Translations under genes and position numbers: made by a program | Assembly (NCBI GenBank): GCA_002633315.1 | Contig: NWBN01000001.1 | Coordinates: forward strand, 1 to 51,117 | Source of the DNA: Bacteroidales bacterium Phil6 | Lineage (GTDB): Bacteria; Bacteroidota; Bacteroidia; Bacteroidales; F082 | Direction of reading: 5' to 3' | Length of the DNA stretch: 51,117 nt | In this document: positions 28,001 to 36,987 of the stretch, piece after piece | Position numbering within the stretch: the first letter of the stretch is position 1 | Layout: each line of letters opens with the position of its first letter | Notes under the pieces: generated by a model | Seen by the model: the letters and a program-made list of their open reading frames with translations, nothing else | The model's database searches: none | What the model was told of the DNA's origin: nothing

Positions 28001-31000
28001 GGAGGACCGCTGGGGTGGTATCATGAGAGCTATAGAATCGTCGGATTTCAATGCTACCAATGTGGAGTATATAGAATTTTGGATGATGGACCCGTTCTAT
28101 GAAGGACAGGACCAGACCAATACAGGTAAGTTGTATTTCAACCTCGGCGATGTGTCGGAGGATATTTTGCGCGATGGAAGAAAGAGTTATGAGAACGGCT
28201 TGCCTACTACAGCCATGGTGGTTAATGTGGATACCACAGCTTGGGGACGTGTTCCGTCATTGCAGGCTTTGGTGGAGGCTTTTGACTCTAATCCGGAGTC
28301 AAGACAATATCAGGATGTGGGTTATGATGGACTTTCGGATAGCGATGAACGTTCTTTCTTTGCTAATTTCCTCGAGGAATTGAGAAGTAAAGTCAGTGCA
28401 GAGGCTTATGCCAAAGTGTATGAAGACCCTTCTTCTGACAACTATCACCACTTCAGAGGCTCCGACTTCGATGTCGATAATGAATACGGCAGCATACTTG
28501 CCCGTTATAAGAAATATAACGGCAACGAGGGCAACTCTCCTTCAGAAGCACAATATACTGAAAGTTATACTACCAATAATACTACTTTGCCTGATGTAGA
28601 AGATATTAACGGTGATAACACTCTTAATGAATCGGAGAATTACTATCAATATGAGATAGACCTCGACCCTATGAAGATGATGACTTCCGGACAAAACCGT
28701 ATTTCCGACATTCGTACAGCGACTGTCACCACTGCCAACGGTGAGAACAAGACAGTGAAGTGGTATCAGTTCCGTATCCCTATCCGTGAACCTGATAAAG
28801 TTGTTGGTAATATTGAGGGATATTCATCAATACGTTTCATGAGAATGTTTCTCAAAGGTTTCAAAGATGACATTGTGATACGTTTTGCCACGCTTGACCT
28901 TGTCAGAGGGGAATGGCGTACTTATACACAGTCTATCCAGGCTCCTGGAGAATATCAGCCCGGTGACCAGAGTAATTACACTATGTTTGAGATGTCGGCG
29001 GTTAACCTTGAAGAAAACGGAAGTCGTGAGCCGGTACCTTATGTGATACCTCCGGGAATAGAACAGGAGATATTTACCGGTACTACATCCACAATACGTC
29101 AAAATGAACAAGCCTTGCAGATCTCTGTAGAGAAACTCGTTGATGGTGATGCAAGAGGCGTTTATAAGACAACGGAATTCGATTTCAGATTTTATAAGAA
29201 ATTGAAGATGTTTATTCACGGAGAAAAGATGAATGAGGACGATATGCTTGAAGATGGCGATCTGACTGTGTTCCTGCGTTTTGGTTCTGACCTTACTGAT
29301 AACTATTATGAATATGAAGTGCCTTTAGTATTGACTCCTTGGCATACCGCTGTAACCAATGAGTATGCCATCTGGCCGGAAGCCAATAATATGGAGATAG
29401 TGTTCGATAGAATAACGGAGGCGAAGACTAACCGTAACCTTGCTATCAGTAATGGTAATACTGAGGTACGTACCAACAGACTTTATGTCGAGCCGGATGG
29501 ACGCAATTATATCAAGGTGTTGGGTAATCCTACCATCAGTGAGGTTAGAGCAATGATGATAGGTGTAAGAAATCCCAAGAAAGACAACGAAGTGACAAGA
29601 GACCTCAGTGCTATAATATGGGTCAATGAGTTGAGACTTACCGACCTCAACAACGACGGCGGTTGGGCGGCGACAGGTCGTATAGAAGCAAGTTTAGCTG
29701 ATATAGGTCGTGTAAGTGTGGCTGGTTCATATACATCTTCAGGCTTTGGTCCTTTGGAGTCGGATGTCACTACTGTTCCTATGGAGTCTTCTGCCTATTA
29801 TAGCGTATCGACAGACCTCGACCTTGGCAAATTCATGAAACCGGAAAAAACAGGCATCACTGTACCTGTACATTTCGACCATAATCGTACCATAGTGACA
29901 CCTGAATACAATCCTCTCGACCCCGATGTGAAATTCAAAGATGCTTTGAGCTATCTCGATGATGCAGGTCGTGACTCTCTTAATGATGTGGCAAGAGATG
30001 TCATAACACAGACTAACTTTAATGTGACTAATTTGCGTAAAAATAGAGTTGGCGCTAAGAAACCTCACTTCTGGGATGTGGAGAATTTCAACGCTTCCTA
30101 TGCTTATACAAGTCAGGAACAGACAAATCCCGACATGGAATATCAATTACAGAAGACTTATAGAGGTGGACTTGGATATTCATATTCTACTAATGCCAAG
30201 AATATTCAACCATTTGCCAAGGCTAAATGGGCATCATCGCCTTATTTGCAAATTATCAGAGACTTTAACTTCTATTATCTTCCTAAGAGTTTCTCTTTCA
30301 ATACAGAGATGTATCGTCAATACCAGGCACAGAAATTACGTAACAAGAGTAGCGGACTTATAATAACAAGGCCTACTACGGCGAAAAATTGGGATTGGAA
30401 CAGGACATACGATTTCCGTTATGATATAACAAAAGGATTGAATATTTCGTATAATGCCACTGCCAATGCTTATATTTATGAGCCTACCGGTAATCCGGAC
30501 CGTGGTACAGATGAATGGTATGCCAATAGAGATACTGTCAACAGAGAGTTGCTCGGTTTTGGCTCCATGTCGTCATTCTCTCAGTCAGCAAAGGTCAGTT
30601 ATACTATCCCTATTAATAAATTGCCTTTCCTCGATTGGTTGACATCGTCGGCTAATTATACAGGAAGCTACCGTTGGACCGCCTCGTCGCGTTATGTACA
30701 GGACTATTACGGTAACACTATGGAGAATGAAAATTCTTTACAGTTTAATGCTAATGCCGATTTGTCGAAATTGTACAATAAAGTGCCTTATTTCAAAAAA
30801 ATCACTACCCCGCGTCGAAGCAATAACAACAGACCTTCGAGAATAAGAAGTGGTGAAGATGAGAATAAAGAGGTTGATACTCTTAATCAAAAACCGAAGA
30901 CAAATTATGTCAAGATAGTTGGAGATAATTTGTTAAGATTAGTTTTGAGTGTCAAGAAGGTATCTTTCTCTTTCACACAAAACAGTGGTGTCTCTTTGCC

Positions 31001-32294
31001 CGGATATATGAATGAACCTGATTATTTCGGTCTTAGCAAAGGCACCATGGCTCCCGGTTTGGGATTTGTCTTGGGACAAAGCAGTGATATTCTTAATCAG
31101 TCAATAGAAAATGGTTGGTTAAGTGTTGATACTACATTCAATCAACCTTACAGTGAGCGTTTTGTGCAGTCGTATAATTATAGGATGGAATTAGAGCCTT
31201 TCAGTGACATTAAAATCGATATTTCCGGAAACCGTTCGTATTCTGAGAACTTCAGCCAATATTTCAGAGCTAATGAGATGGGTGTATTCAATTTCTATAC
31301 GCCTACCAATGGTGGCAGTTTCAGTATTTCTTATCTCATGACTGCAACTTCATTCTCAAATGGTGATGATTTGTTTAACAATTTGCTAAATTACAGACAA
31401 GACATAGCAAGACGTCTTGCATATAGCAATGCAGCATGGATTGGTATGGGAGAGCCTATGGTCATGGATACTATAGGACATGGAGAGTTTCCTTATGGTT
31501 ACGGTGCCAATTCCCAGGAAGTGTTGACGTATGCTTTCCTTGCGGCTTATGGAGGCAAAAATCCCGGTAATATTTCATTATCATTGTTTAAAAATATTGC
31601 ATTGCCTAACTGGTCAATAAACTTTACAGGTCTTACCAAGATACCTGCCATTAGTAAAATCTTCAAGACTGTGAGTATTACGCATAGTTATAGGTCAACT
31701 TATTCTATCTCATCATGGGCTACCAATATAAACTATGACGCAAACAACAGTATGTCTGTATATGAAGGTACTTTTATGAGAATACCTGAATATGATATGG
31801 CACAGATTATGGTTACTGAACAATTTGCTCCGCTTATAGGTGTTACATTGGCATTCAAAAATAGTTTCAGCCCTTCGTTTGAATACAAAAAATCACGTAC
31901 TGTTACTATGAGTTTCAGTAATAATCAGTTGACTGAGGTTGAGGGTAGAGAGATAGTGATAGGTATGGGATATACTTTTAAAGATTTGTCATTTATAGTG
32001 TCGTCTGTGGGAGGCGGCAACGCGCGCAGAACAAGTAATGATTTGACACTGAAACTTGATGTCGGTTTCAGACGAAACAAAACGACATTGCGTAGTATCG
32101 ACGAGGCATATAGTCAGATCTCTGCAGGACAGGACAAAATAAATGTATATCTTACCGGAGATTATAATTTCAGTACGAGATTAGGTATGCAGTTGTTTTA
32201 TAAGTATGATGTCACCAATCCATTTGTGGCAAATTCGTTTAAAACCTCAAATACCTATGCCGGTGTGACGTTAAGATTCAGTTTGGTACAATAA
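25086..32294 (+). CDS. sprA: SprA/Sov, outer-membrane channel of the type IX secretion system
   Basis: A 2402-aa exported protein, the family's usual size (about 2300-2500). A signal segment (CFILSLIGCFLLLVQNMSAAE) is followed by YPIPQDD and the family's start YDPVTGQYIFTNKIGDF. Around residues 836-852 is YIDDFEGAKSTIDLR, one of the most recognisable SprA motifs, and the protein alternates amphipathic beta-strands to the end (VTLRFSLVQ), as expected for the giant 36-strand barrel. SprA passes folded cargo with C-terminal sorting domains to the cell surface, and in gliding relatives SprB as well. A later Met (residue 7) is an alternative start. Four cargo genes occur within this window, but no other secretion component (PorV, GldKLMN) is seen here. 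Confidence 0.95.
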   Translation: MIDLNSMTNRELKRHSHCFILSLIGCFLLLVQNMSAAEFFVPAPQQPDTINLIYPIPQDDGNPNNQSSSGFYFNDPPNITRQIEYDPVTGQYIFTNKIGDFTYRDPYTMSQEQYFEYYQKKALKDYWKERRDASMGNTDGNQLIPTIYVGGKVFDKIFGSNTIDIKLQGSAEVTFGLKNQRRRDPSLTISQQRTTNFDFDENIQLSASANIGEKIQFRLNYNTETQFSFENKFTLKYEGDEDDILQLLEAGNVSMPLRSTLITGTQSLFGFKTKLKFGKTTVTAIASYQESETQNISVSGGAMTNDFEFECIDYEENRHFFLSHYFRENYEAALASLPVVTSDINITKLEVWVTNTSATYDDNRNIIAFTDLGEGEAEWIYNDKKVRPYNTPGKHYPHNSANDLVANMDTVQIRSLNTVTSYLTTQGFTSGKDFEKIQKARKLNSSEYSFNPKLGFITLNVGLNSNQTIAVAYQYTIIGQDGVFQVGEFSDQGISDPKMLIAKMLKSTTVDTKMPMWDLMMKNVYNIKAYQISQSDFVLNILYLGNDNGVATGYFADAPDDIKGLSLINLMGVDRLNNQQNPIDGGDGVFDFINGATTTGGTVNAQTGRIYFPVLEPFGSHIREKIFPNNPALADKYAFDSLYTLTKTSAEQYTDKNKFRIEGSYTSSSGSEISLNALNVEPGSVTVTAGGVPLTENVDYTVDYTLGRVTILNEALLNSGTAINISMENNTAISTLKKTFLGARVEHEINPNFLIGGTILHLSERSYTTKVNYNDEPISNTIYGFDINYQTDSQWLTDVIDKLPLVETKQKSRISVYGEFARFIQGVNRERGHESTSYIDDFEGAKSTIDLRQWNLWHLASTPQNQSNLFPESSVIGLDNGKNRAKLAWYIIDQSVFYDRYSTLLPSNITNDELSDHRVRQVLETELFPNRDIQAGTSTNMSVLNLAYYPKERGPYNYDTDNINEDGSFSNPEDRWGGIMRAIESSDFNATNVEYIEFWMMDPFYEGQDQTNTGKLYFNLGDVSEDILRDGRKSYENGLPTTAMVVNVDTTAWGRVPSLQALVEAFDSNPESRQYQDVGYDGLSDSDERSFFANFLEELRSKVSAEAYAKVYEDPSSDNYHHFRGSDFDVDNEYGSILARYKKYNGNEGNSPSEAQYTESYTTNNTTLPDVEDINGDNTLNESENYYQYEIDLDPMKMMTSGQNRISDIRTATVTTANGENKTVKWYQFRIPIREPDKVVGNIEGYSSIRFMRMFLKGFKDDIVIRFATLDLVRGEWRTYTQSIQAPGEYQPGDQSNYTMFEMSAVNLEENGSREPVPYVIPPGIEQEIFTGTTSTIRQNEQALQISVEKLVDGDARGVYKTTEFDFRFYKKLKMFIHGEKMNEDDMLEDGDLTVFLRFGSDLTDNYYEYEVPLVLTPWHTAVTNEYAIWPEANNMEIVFDRITEAKTNRNLAISNGNTEVRTNRLYVEPDGRNYIKVLGNPTISEVRAMMIGVRNPKKDNEVTRDLSAIIWVNELRLTDLNNDGGWAATGRIEASLADIGRVSVAGSYTSSGFGPLESDVTTVPMESSAYYSVSTDLDLGKFMKPEKTGITVPVHFDHNRTIVTPEYNPLDPDVKFKDALSYLDDAGRDSLNDVARDVITQTNFNVTNLRKNRVGAKKPHFWDVENFNASYAYTSQEQTNPDMEYQLQKTYRGGLGYSYSTNAKNIQPFAKAKWASSPYLQIIRDFNFYYLPKSFSFNTEMYRQYQAQKLRNKSSGLIITRPTTAKNWDWNRTYDFRYDITKGLNISYNATANAYIYEPTGNPDRGTDEWYANRDTVNRELLGFGSMSSFSQSAKVSYTIPINKLPFLDWLTSSANYTGSYRWTASSRYVQDYYGNTMENENSLQFNANADLSKLYNKVPYFKKITTPRRSNNNRPSRIRSGEDENKEVDTLNQKPKTNYVKIVGDNLLRLVLSVKKVSFSFTQNSGVSLPGYMNEPDYFGLSKGTMAPGLGFVLGQSSDILNQSIENGWLSVDTTFNQPYSERFVQSYNYRMELEPFSDIKIDISGNRSYSENFSQYFRANEMGVFNFYTPTNGGSFSISYLMTATSFSNGDDLFNNLLNYRQDIARRLAYSNAAWIGMGEPMVMDTIGHGEFPYGYGANSQEVLTYAFLAAYGGKNPGNISLSLFKNIALPNWSINFTGLTKIPAISKIFKTVSITHSYRSTYSISSWATNINYDANNSMSVYEGTFMRIPEYDMAQIMVTEQFAPLIGVTLAFKNSFSPSFEYKKSRTVTMSFSNNQLTEVEGREIVIGMGYTFKDLSFIVSSVGGGNARRTSNDLTLKLDVGFRRNKTTLRSIDEAYSQISAGQDKINVYLTGDYNFSTRLGMQLFYKYDVTNPFVANSFKTSNTYAGVTLRFSLVQ

Positions 32295-32331
32295 AAAAAT
32301 ACAAAAAGTTAAAAACAAAAGATAAAAGTTG

Positions 32332-32339
32332 TATTTTTG
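32332..32339 (+). promoter_or_regulatory. Possible -7 box for gcvH
   Basis: TATTTTTG matches TAnnTTTG, 36 bp before the gcvH ATG at 32376; gcvH can thus be transcribed apart from sprA. Confidence 0.35.
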
Positions 32340-32375
32340 TGCACTAAAGTTTCAGTAAAATTAATATTGATAAAA

Positions 32376-32753
32376 ATGAATATTCCATCAAATTTGAAGT
32401 ACACCAAGGATCATGAATGGATCCGTTTGGAAGATGAAGTAGCTTACATTGGCATTACAGATTATGCACAACATGAATTAGGAGACATTGTTTTCGTTGA
32501 TGTTGACACTTTGGATGAAGATTTGGAAGCAGAAGAGGTTTTCGGTACTATTGAAGCGGTAAAAACATCGTCAGAGATGTTTATGCCTGTCAGTGGTAAA
32601 GTGATAGAATTCAATGAAAAGCTTAATGACGCCTGGGAACTTGTGAATAATGACCCGTATGGTGATGGCTGGATCATTAAAATTGAAGTAAGAGATGCCG
32701 CCGAGATGGATAACTTACTTGATGCAAAGGCCTACGAACAACTTATAGGATAA
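32376..32753 (+). CDS. gcvH: Glycine cleavage system H protein
   Basis: The start is set at [15 protein letters not shown] (32376), the classic GcvH N-terminus, giving 125 aa; the 13 codons above it overlap the promoter. The lipoyl-attachment site is Lys63 in [15 protein letters not shown], and the C-terminal DGWIIKIEV is typical. The lipoylated arm shuttles the aminomethyl group between the P, T and L proteins of glycine cleavage. None of those partners is nearby; its place after sprA looks like retained synteny rather than a functional link. Confidence 0.96.
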   Translation: MNIPSNLKYTKDHEWIRLEDEVAYIGITDYAQHELGDIVFVDVDTLDEDLEAEEVFGTIEAVKTSSEMFMPVSGKVIEFNEKLNDAWELVNNDPYGDGWIIKIEVRDAAEMDNLLDAKAYEQLIG

Positions 32754-32756
32754 TAG

Positions 32757-33161
32757 TTGAAATATTTAAAAGGCATCTACCCCGGTTTACTCTATGCGGT
32801 CATAATAATGATTCTGGTAGGCTTGCCGGGGTCATATTTCCCGAATGTGCCGGTCCAATGGAAAATTGGACCGGATAAGATAGTTCATGCATTGATGTTT
32901 TCTGGACTTCCTTTTTCAATTTTGTGGGGTTATAGAGACAGATTTATCAAAGGAGATCTTGATTTCAGAATAAAATCGTGTGTCATTGTTTTGATGGTGG
33001 CAATAACTTATGGAGCTGTGACAGAGTTGTTGCAAAGTTATGTGTTTGTTGGCAGATACGGTTGTATCTTTGATTTTTTGGCAGACGTAATAGGTTGTAT
33101 AATAGGAGTTTTTGTTTTTGTTTTGATTTATATAAAAAAAAATCAAAAAAAAAGTTTATGA
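32757..33161 (+). CDS. VanZ-family membrane protein
   Basis: A 134-aa protein starting at a TTG three bases after the gcvH stop (in-frame stops precede it and no ATG occurs before MIL at residue 18, inside the first helix). It has four membrane segments and the family hallmarks: GPDKIVHALMFSGL, and TELLQSYVFVGRYGCIFDFLADVIGCIIG near the end. VanZ of enterococci raises teicoplanin resistance, but most family members, like this one, are uncharacterised envelope proteins. Close spacing suggests co-translation with gcvH. Confidence 0.87.
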   Translation: MKYLKGIYPGLLYAVIIMILVGLPGSYFPNVPVQWKIGPDKIVHALMFSGLPFSILWGYRDRFIKGDLDFRIKSCVIVLMVAITYGAVTELLQSYVFVGRYGCIFDFLADVIGCIIGVFVFVLIYIKKNQKKSL

Positions 33162-33176
33162 TTTGATAATTATTAG

Positions 33177-33184
33177 TATCTTCG
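33177..33184 (+). promoter_or_regulatory. Possible -7 box for the tonB-like gene
   Basis: TATCTTCG differs from TAnnTTTG at one base, 42 bp before the ATG. Weak evidence. Confidence 0.25.
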
Positions 33185-33226
33185 CAAGGCGAAAAAATAT
33201 AAGAAAATAATAAAAATATATAAGAG

Positions 33227-33913
33227 ATGGAAGTTAAAAAATCACCCAAGGCAGATCTCGATTCAAAGAGATTGACTTTTGCATTGATAGGTTTAGTCGT
33301 GTCACTGTTTATCGTTTGGCGTGTTTTTGAAATAAAGAGTTACGACAAACGTACATTGGAGAATCTGCAGAGAACAGTGGAGATTATTGAGGAAGAAATG
33401 GTGGAAATCACCAAACAGGAAGCTCCCAAACCACAGCCTCCTGCGCCTAAACCGCAGGCAACTCAGATTCAGGTCGTGGAAGATGATGTTGAGGTAGAAG
33501 ATGAAATTGATATCAACGCTGAGGTGTCTCAAGAAGAAATCATTGAGGAATATGTTTATGAGGCTCCTGAGATTGAAGAAGAAGAGATAGTGGAGGCTGA
33601 GATTTTTACTGTTGTTGAGCAAATGCCGGAATTTCCGGGTGGTGCTGCTGAAATGACCAAGTTTATACAAAAGAATATCAAATATCCTATGATGGCTCGT
33701 GAGAGCGATATTCAAGGAAGAGTGTACGTTAACTTTGTCGTGGAACCCGACGGCTCCGTTTCTAATGTTACCGTGATGCGTGGAATAGGTGGCGGATGCG
33801 ACGAGGAGGCTATTCGTATAGTTAATATGATGCCTAAATGGAATCCCGGTAAACAACGTGGTGTTGCTGTGAGATGCTCGTTCACAGTGCCGATCGTATT
33901 TAGATTGCAATAA
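33227..33913 (+). CDS. TonB-family energy transducer
   Basis: A 228-aa inner-membrane protein: a short cytoplasmic start, one membrane helix (16-34), a periplasmic stretch rich in Pro, Glu and Val (PKPQPPAPKPQA, then Glu/Ile/Val repeats), and a C-terminal TonB domain from about 138 to the end. The domain shows FPGGAAEMTKFIQKNIKYP, GRVYVNFVVEPDGSVSNV, AIRIVNMMPKWNPG and FTVPIVFRLQ, all standard. TonB carries proton-motive-force energy from ExbBD to outer-membrane transporters. Genes of this kind follow sprA-gcvH-vanZ in related genomes as I recall, so it may serve surface secretion or uptake; exbBD are not here. Confidence 0.92.
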   Translation: MEVKKSPKADLDSKRLTFALIGLVVSLFIVWRVFEIKSYDKRTLENLQRTVEIIEEEMVEITKQEAPKPQPPAPKPQATQIQVVEDDVEVEDEIDINAEVSQEEIIEEYVYEAPEIEEEEIVEAEIFTVVEQMPEFPGGAAEMTKFIQKNIKYPMMARESDIQGRVYVNFVVEPDGSVSNVTVMRGIGGGCDEEAIRIVNMMPKWNPGKQRGVAVRCSFTVPIVFRLQ

Positions 33914-33934
33914 CATTAATGTTTTAATGATAAG

Positions 33935-33968
33935 AAAAAGGGGCGTATTTCTTACACCTCTTTTTTTT
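33935..33968 (+). terminator. Intrinsic terminator after the tonB-like gene
   Basis: AAAAAGGGGCGTA pairs with TACACCTCTTTTT (one mismatch, one G-U pair) and ends in a run of eight T, about 20 bp past the stop codon. Confidence 0.75.
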
Positions 33969-34014
33969 GTCATTATAATATGAAACCGTCTTTCAGCGTT
34001 AATTTTTGTTAATA

Positions 34015-34941
34015 ATGGCTGTTAAAAGAAAATATAATCTCAGATTCGGGCGAAAAAATTTGCCTGCCTTTATTCTTGAAAAAGATAATGTGGTGCGTAT
34101 CATTGTCTTTACTACTATATATTCTTTGGTGTTCATAAATATTTTTCGTCCTTTTAATTCTGAGACTTGGATACCCGGCATCACAAGGTTCAATTACTTT
34201 TTGTATTCTTCCCTTATGGTTCTTATAGGCATGTTCCTCATATCTTTGAGTCGTGTCATTATGAATTTCTTTACAAAAAAGTTTCAGATCGGTTATCTCG
34301 AATATGCTATCTGGATATTTGCCGAAGTGGTACTGATATCAGCTATTTATGTCTTTATTGCATTTAAGGTCGGTTTTACTGACAATTATATAAGCGATTA
34401 TAACGCTCCAATTACATTTTGGGAAGCTATGTTCAACATTTACAGAAAGGCAATAGCCAATACTATCTGGATGCTTCTTATCCCTTATGTCATTTCTTTC
34501 CTTTATCTTAGTAATGAAAATCTTGTCAAAATGTTGAAAGACCAGCCTTCCAAAGAACAGAATATTATTCATTTTAAAGATGAAAAAGGTGATATACGGT
34601 TTTCAGTTACTTCTGATAATGTTCTTTATGCAGAATCTGCTGATAATTACGTCATTATCCGTTATCTGAGTAATGGGAAAGTGTCAGATTTCTTCCTTCG
34701 TAATAATCTGAAAAAACTTGCTGAAGAAATGTCTGACACTCCTTTACAACGTTGCCATAGGTCATTTATGATTAATGTGGAACATGTTTCGACGATAAAA
34801 AAAGACAATGCTGATTATATAGTGGAGTTTGATACTAATAATATTAAGAATATTACAATATCCAAAACTTATCAGGAAAGCATAATGGAGGCTTTTACGA
34901 AGTTCTCACATCAGAAAAAACAGCAAATCATACCGAAATGA
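34015..34941 (+). CDS. Membrane-anchored LytTR transcriptional regulator
   Basis: The ATG at 34015 (MAVKRKYNL) gives 308 aa; three upstream codons exist only from a TTG. Four membrane helices (roughly 27-45, 60-78, 95-118, 150-175) replace the receiver of ordinary LytTR regulators. A linker leads to a LytTR DNA-binding domain (about 205-295) with DNVLYAESADNYVIIRY and LQRCHRSFMINVEHVSTI. It therefore looks like a one-component regulator that binds DNA while held in the inner membrane and needs no kinase. It overlaps the following TPR gene by 4 bp (ATGA), suggesting the two proteins work together, possibly with the TPR protein as its periplasmic sensor. Confidence 0.9.
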   Translation: MAVKRKYNLRFGRKNLPAFILEKDNVVRIIVFTTIYSLVFINIFRPFNSETWIPGITRFNYFLYSSLMVLIGMFLISLSRVIMNFFTKKFQIGYLEYAIWIFAEVVLISAIYVFIAFKVGFTDNYISDYNAPITFWEAMFNIYRKAIANTIWMLLIPYVISFLYLSNENLVKMLKDQPSKEQNIIHFKDEKGDIRFSVTSDNVLYAESADNYVIIRYLSNGKVSDFFLRNNLKKLAEEMSDTPLQRCHRSFMINVEHVSTIKKDNADYIVEFDTNNIKNITISKTYQESIMEAFTKFSHQKKQQIIPK

Positions 34942-36914
34942 AAAGCCTGCGATTTACTCTTTTAATCCTGTTGTTCGCAATTTCTTTTGCGACTTCGGGA
35001 CAAATCAATCATAAACATTATATTACTATGGGCAGAATTGATTTGTCGAAAGAGGATTTTAATGCCGCTATACAGAATCTTAATGTTGCAATACAGGCTA
35101 AACCCAATGATTTCGAGGCATATTTTCTCCGTGGTATTGCCAAGTTCAGCCTTAATGATTTTTCCGGTGCTGTCGATGACTTTTCCAAGACTATTGAGTT
35201 GCACCCATTGTATGTACGTGCTTATCATTATCGCGGCATATCCAATGACCATCTTGGCAATTATGCTGATGCTCAAAAGGATTTTGATAAAGCGATAAGT
35301 CTTGACCCCTATAGTACAGAACTGCATCTTGCTGCAGGAATGACAAAGATACATATCAATGACTATGAAGGTGCTATTGCTGCTTTCGATACGGCATTGA
35401 TAATCAGTCCTAATAATACAGATGCTTATATAAGCCGTGGTATTACGAATGCTATTATGGAACGTTACGACGACGCTCTTATCGATATGAATAAAGCTGT
35501 AGAGAACGATTTCTTCAATGCTGAAGCTCTCATCAGACGCGGCATGATCCAGATTGAACGTAAAGAGTATTCAAAAGCAATGGACGACTTTAATAATGCT
35601 ATTACTTTGGATGCCTCTAATCCTTTGATTTATTTTAACAGAGCTATAGTTTATCTTAATCTTGGCGATACATTGTCTGCACTTAGAGATTATGAAAAGG
35701 TCAACATGATTGACCAACGTAATGCACTTACTTATTTCAACAGAGCTATATTGTACAGTGTCATGGAGGAAAATGATATAGCTTTAGCATTGTATAACAA
35801 GGTGATAGAAATAAATCCTGACAATATCTACGGTTATTTCAATAGAGGCATTCTGAATTATATGATGAAAAATCTGGATGAAGCAGAAGATGACTTTACC
35901 AAGGTGATAGAATTGTTTCCGGACTATATAGATGCCTGGGTTAACAGGTCGGTTGTGCGTTATGAAAAAAATGATTTGCAAGGTGCTGAACAAGACCAGA
36001 TTAAAGCTAAAGAGATAATGAATATGGTTAGTGAAGATGATACAAACATTGATTCTCTGTTTGCACATTATTCCGGTACTATTGGATATGACAGGATTAT
36101 TCAGTTTGAATCGGATTTTGTCAATGGAGAACGTAAAGGCAAGTTGTCGCAATATTCCGATATTGATATCGCACCGGCAGATAATTATGTCGTCAGTGTT
36201 ATTGATAATGAGACATATAAGAAGTCTTCACGTAAGGAATATTTTATAGATGCCACTTTGAGTCAATTAAGTGAAAATTGCGATTTTGATGGTAAAATTG
36301 TCATGATGCAATTTGATTTCTTCGATGACGACCATAATTCAATACTTAATGATTCAATTATTGGGTTAGTTGATAATGAAGATGTCAGACTGTTTTTAGA
36401 GGGTATCTCTAATTTTGAAATATTTAATTACAAACATGCTGAGACCGCATTTGAGTCATTAATAAATCATCAGTCTTTGGGTGTTTATGCCGGTATTAAT
36501 CTCGCAGTACTTCAATATGCAAAGGCAAATCTGTTGTTTTCAGAACAAAATTATATAGAACCTATTGGAATTTCTCAAAAAAGAAATATCGACAATGTAA
36601 CAGAATTTAGGAATATTCGTCCGGATTATACTGAGACGATGAATACGTTGCAGATACTTGTCAATAAGTATCCGGATAATCCTTTTGTATGGTATCTTTT
36701 GGGTAATGTTCATCTGCAGATGCAGGAGTTCAATAAAGCTATTGACGATTATACCATGGCGATAAAATATGAAAACAGTCTTGCCGAGGCATATTACAAC
36801 AGAGCATTGACACTGTTATATATTGGAGAAAAAAATCTTGCAGCCGATGATTTGAGCAAAGCCGGAGAACTCGGTATTAAAGAGGCTTACGTGGTCATTA
36901 AAAGGTTTTTCTGA
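34938..36914 (+). CDS. Exported TPR-repeat protein
   Basis: A 658-aa protein with signal peptide 1-21 (ending ATSGQ). From about residue 27 to 365 there are roughly ten tandem TPR units, many with the YFNRAI / YISRGI helix A and DDFxKxIEL helix B pattern. A mixed region of about 190 residues follows, then two more TPRs at the end (WYLLGNVHLQMQEFNKAIDDY and AEAYYNRALTLLYIGEKNLAADD). TPR arrays bind protein partners, and the signal peptide puts it in the periplasm. The 4-bp overlap with the membrane LytTR regulator suggests a joint sensing role. No enzymatic motif was seen. Confidence 0.88.
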   Translation: MKSLRFTLLILLFAISFATSGQINHKHYITMGRIDLSKEDFNAAIQNLNVAIQAKPNDFEAYFLRGIAKFSLNDFSGAVDDFSKTIELHPLYVRAYHYRGISNDHLGNYADAQKDFDKAISLDPYSTELHLAAGMTKIHINDYEGAIAAFDTALIISPNNTDAYISRGITNAIMERYDDALIDMNKAVENDFFNAEALIRRGMIQIERKEYSKAMDDFNNAITLDASNPLIYFNRAIVYLNLGDTLSALRDYEKVNMIDQRNALTYFNRAILYSVMEENDIALALYNKVIEINPDNIYGYFNRGILNYMMKNLDEAEDDFTKVIELFPDYIDAWVNRSVVRYEKNDLQGAEQDQIKAKEIMNMVSEDDTNIDSLFAHYSGTIGYDRIIQFESDFVNGERKGKLSQYSDIDIAPADNYVVSVIDNETYKKSSRKEYFIDATLSQLSENCDFDGKIVMMQFDFFDDDHNSILNDSIIGLVDNEDVRLFLEGISNFEIFNYKHAETAFESLINHQSLGVYAGINLAVLQYAKANLLFSEQNYIEPIGISQKRNIDNVTEFRNIRPDYTETMNTLQILVNKYPDNPFVWYLLGNVHLQMQEFNKAIDDYTMAIKYENSLAEAYYNRALTLLYIGEKNLAADDLSKAGELGIKEAYVVIKRFF

Positions 36915-36987
36915 TGTTCTCATTTTAAATATTTTTAATTGAAGAATAAAAAAAGATGTAAATTTACACGGTAAAATAGTTTAGAAG

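Noticed and set aside
34006..34014. TTG start upstream of the membrane LytTR regulator
   Set aside because: The ATG at 34015 is three codons later and sufficient; nothing supports the rarer start.
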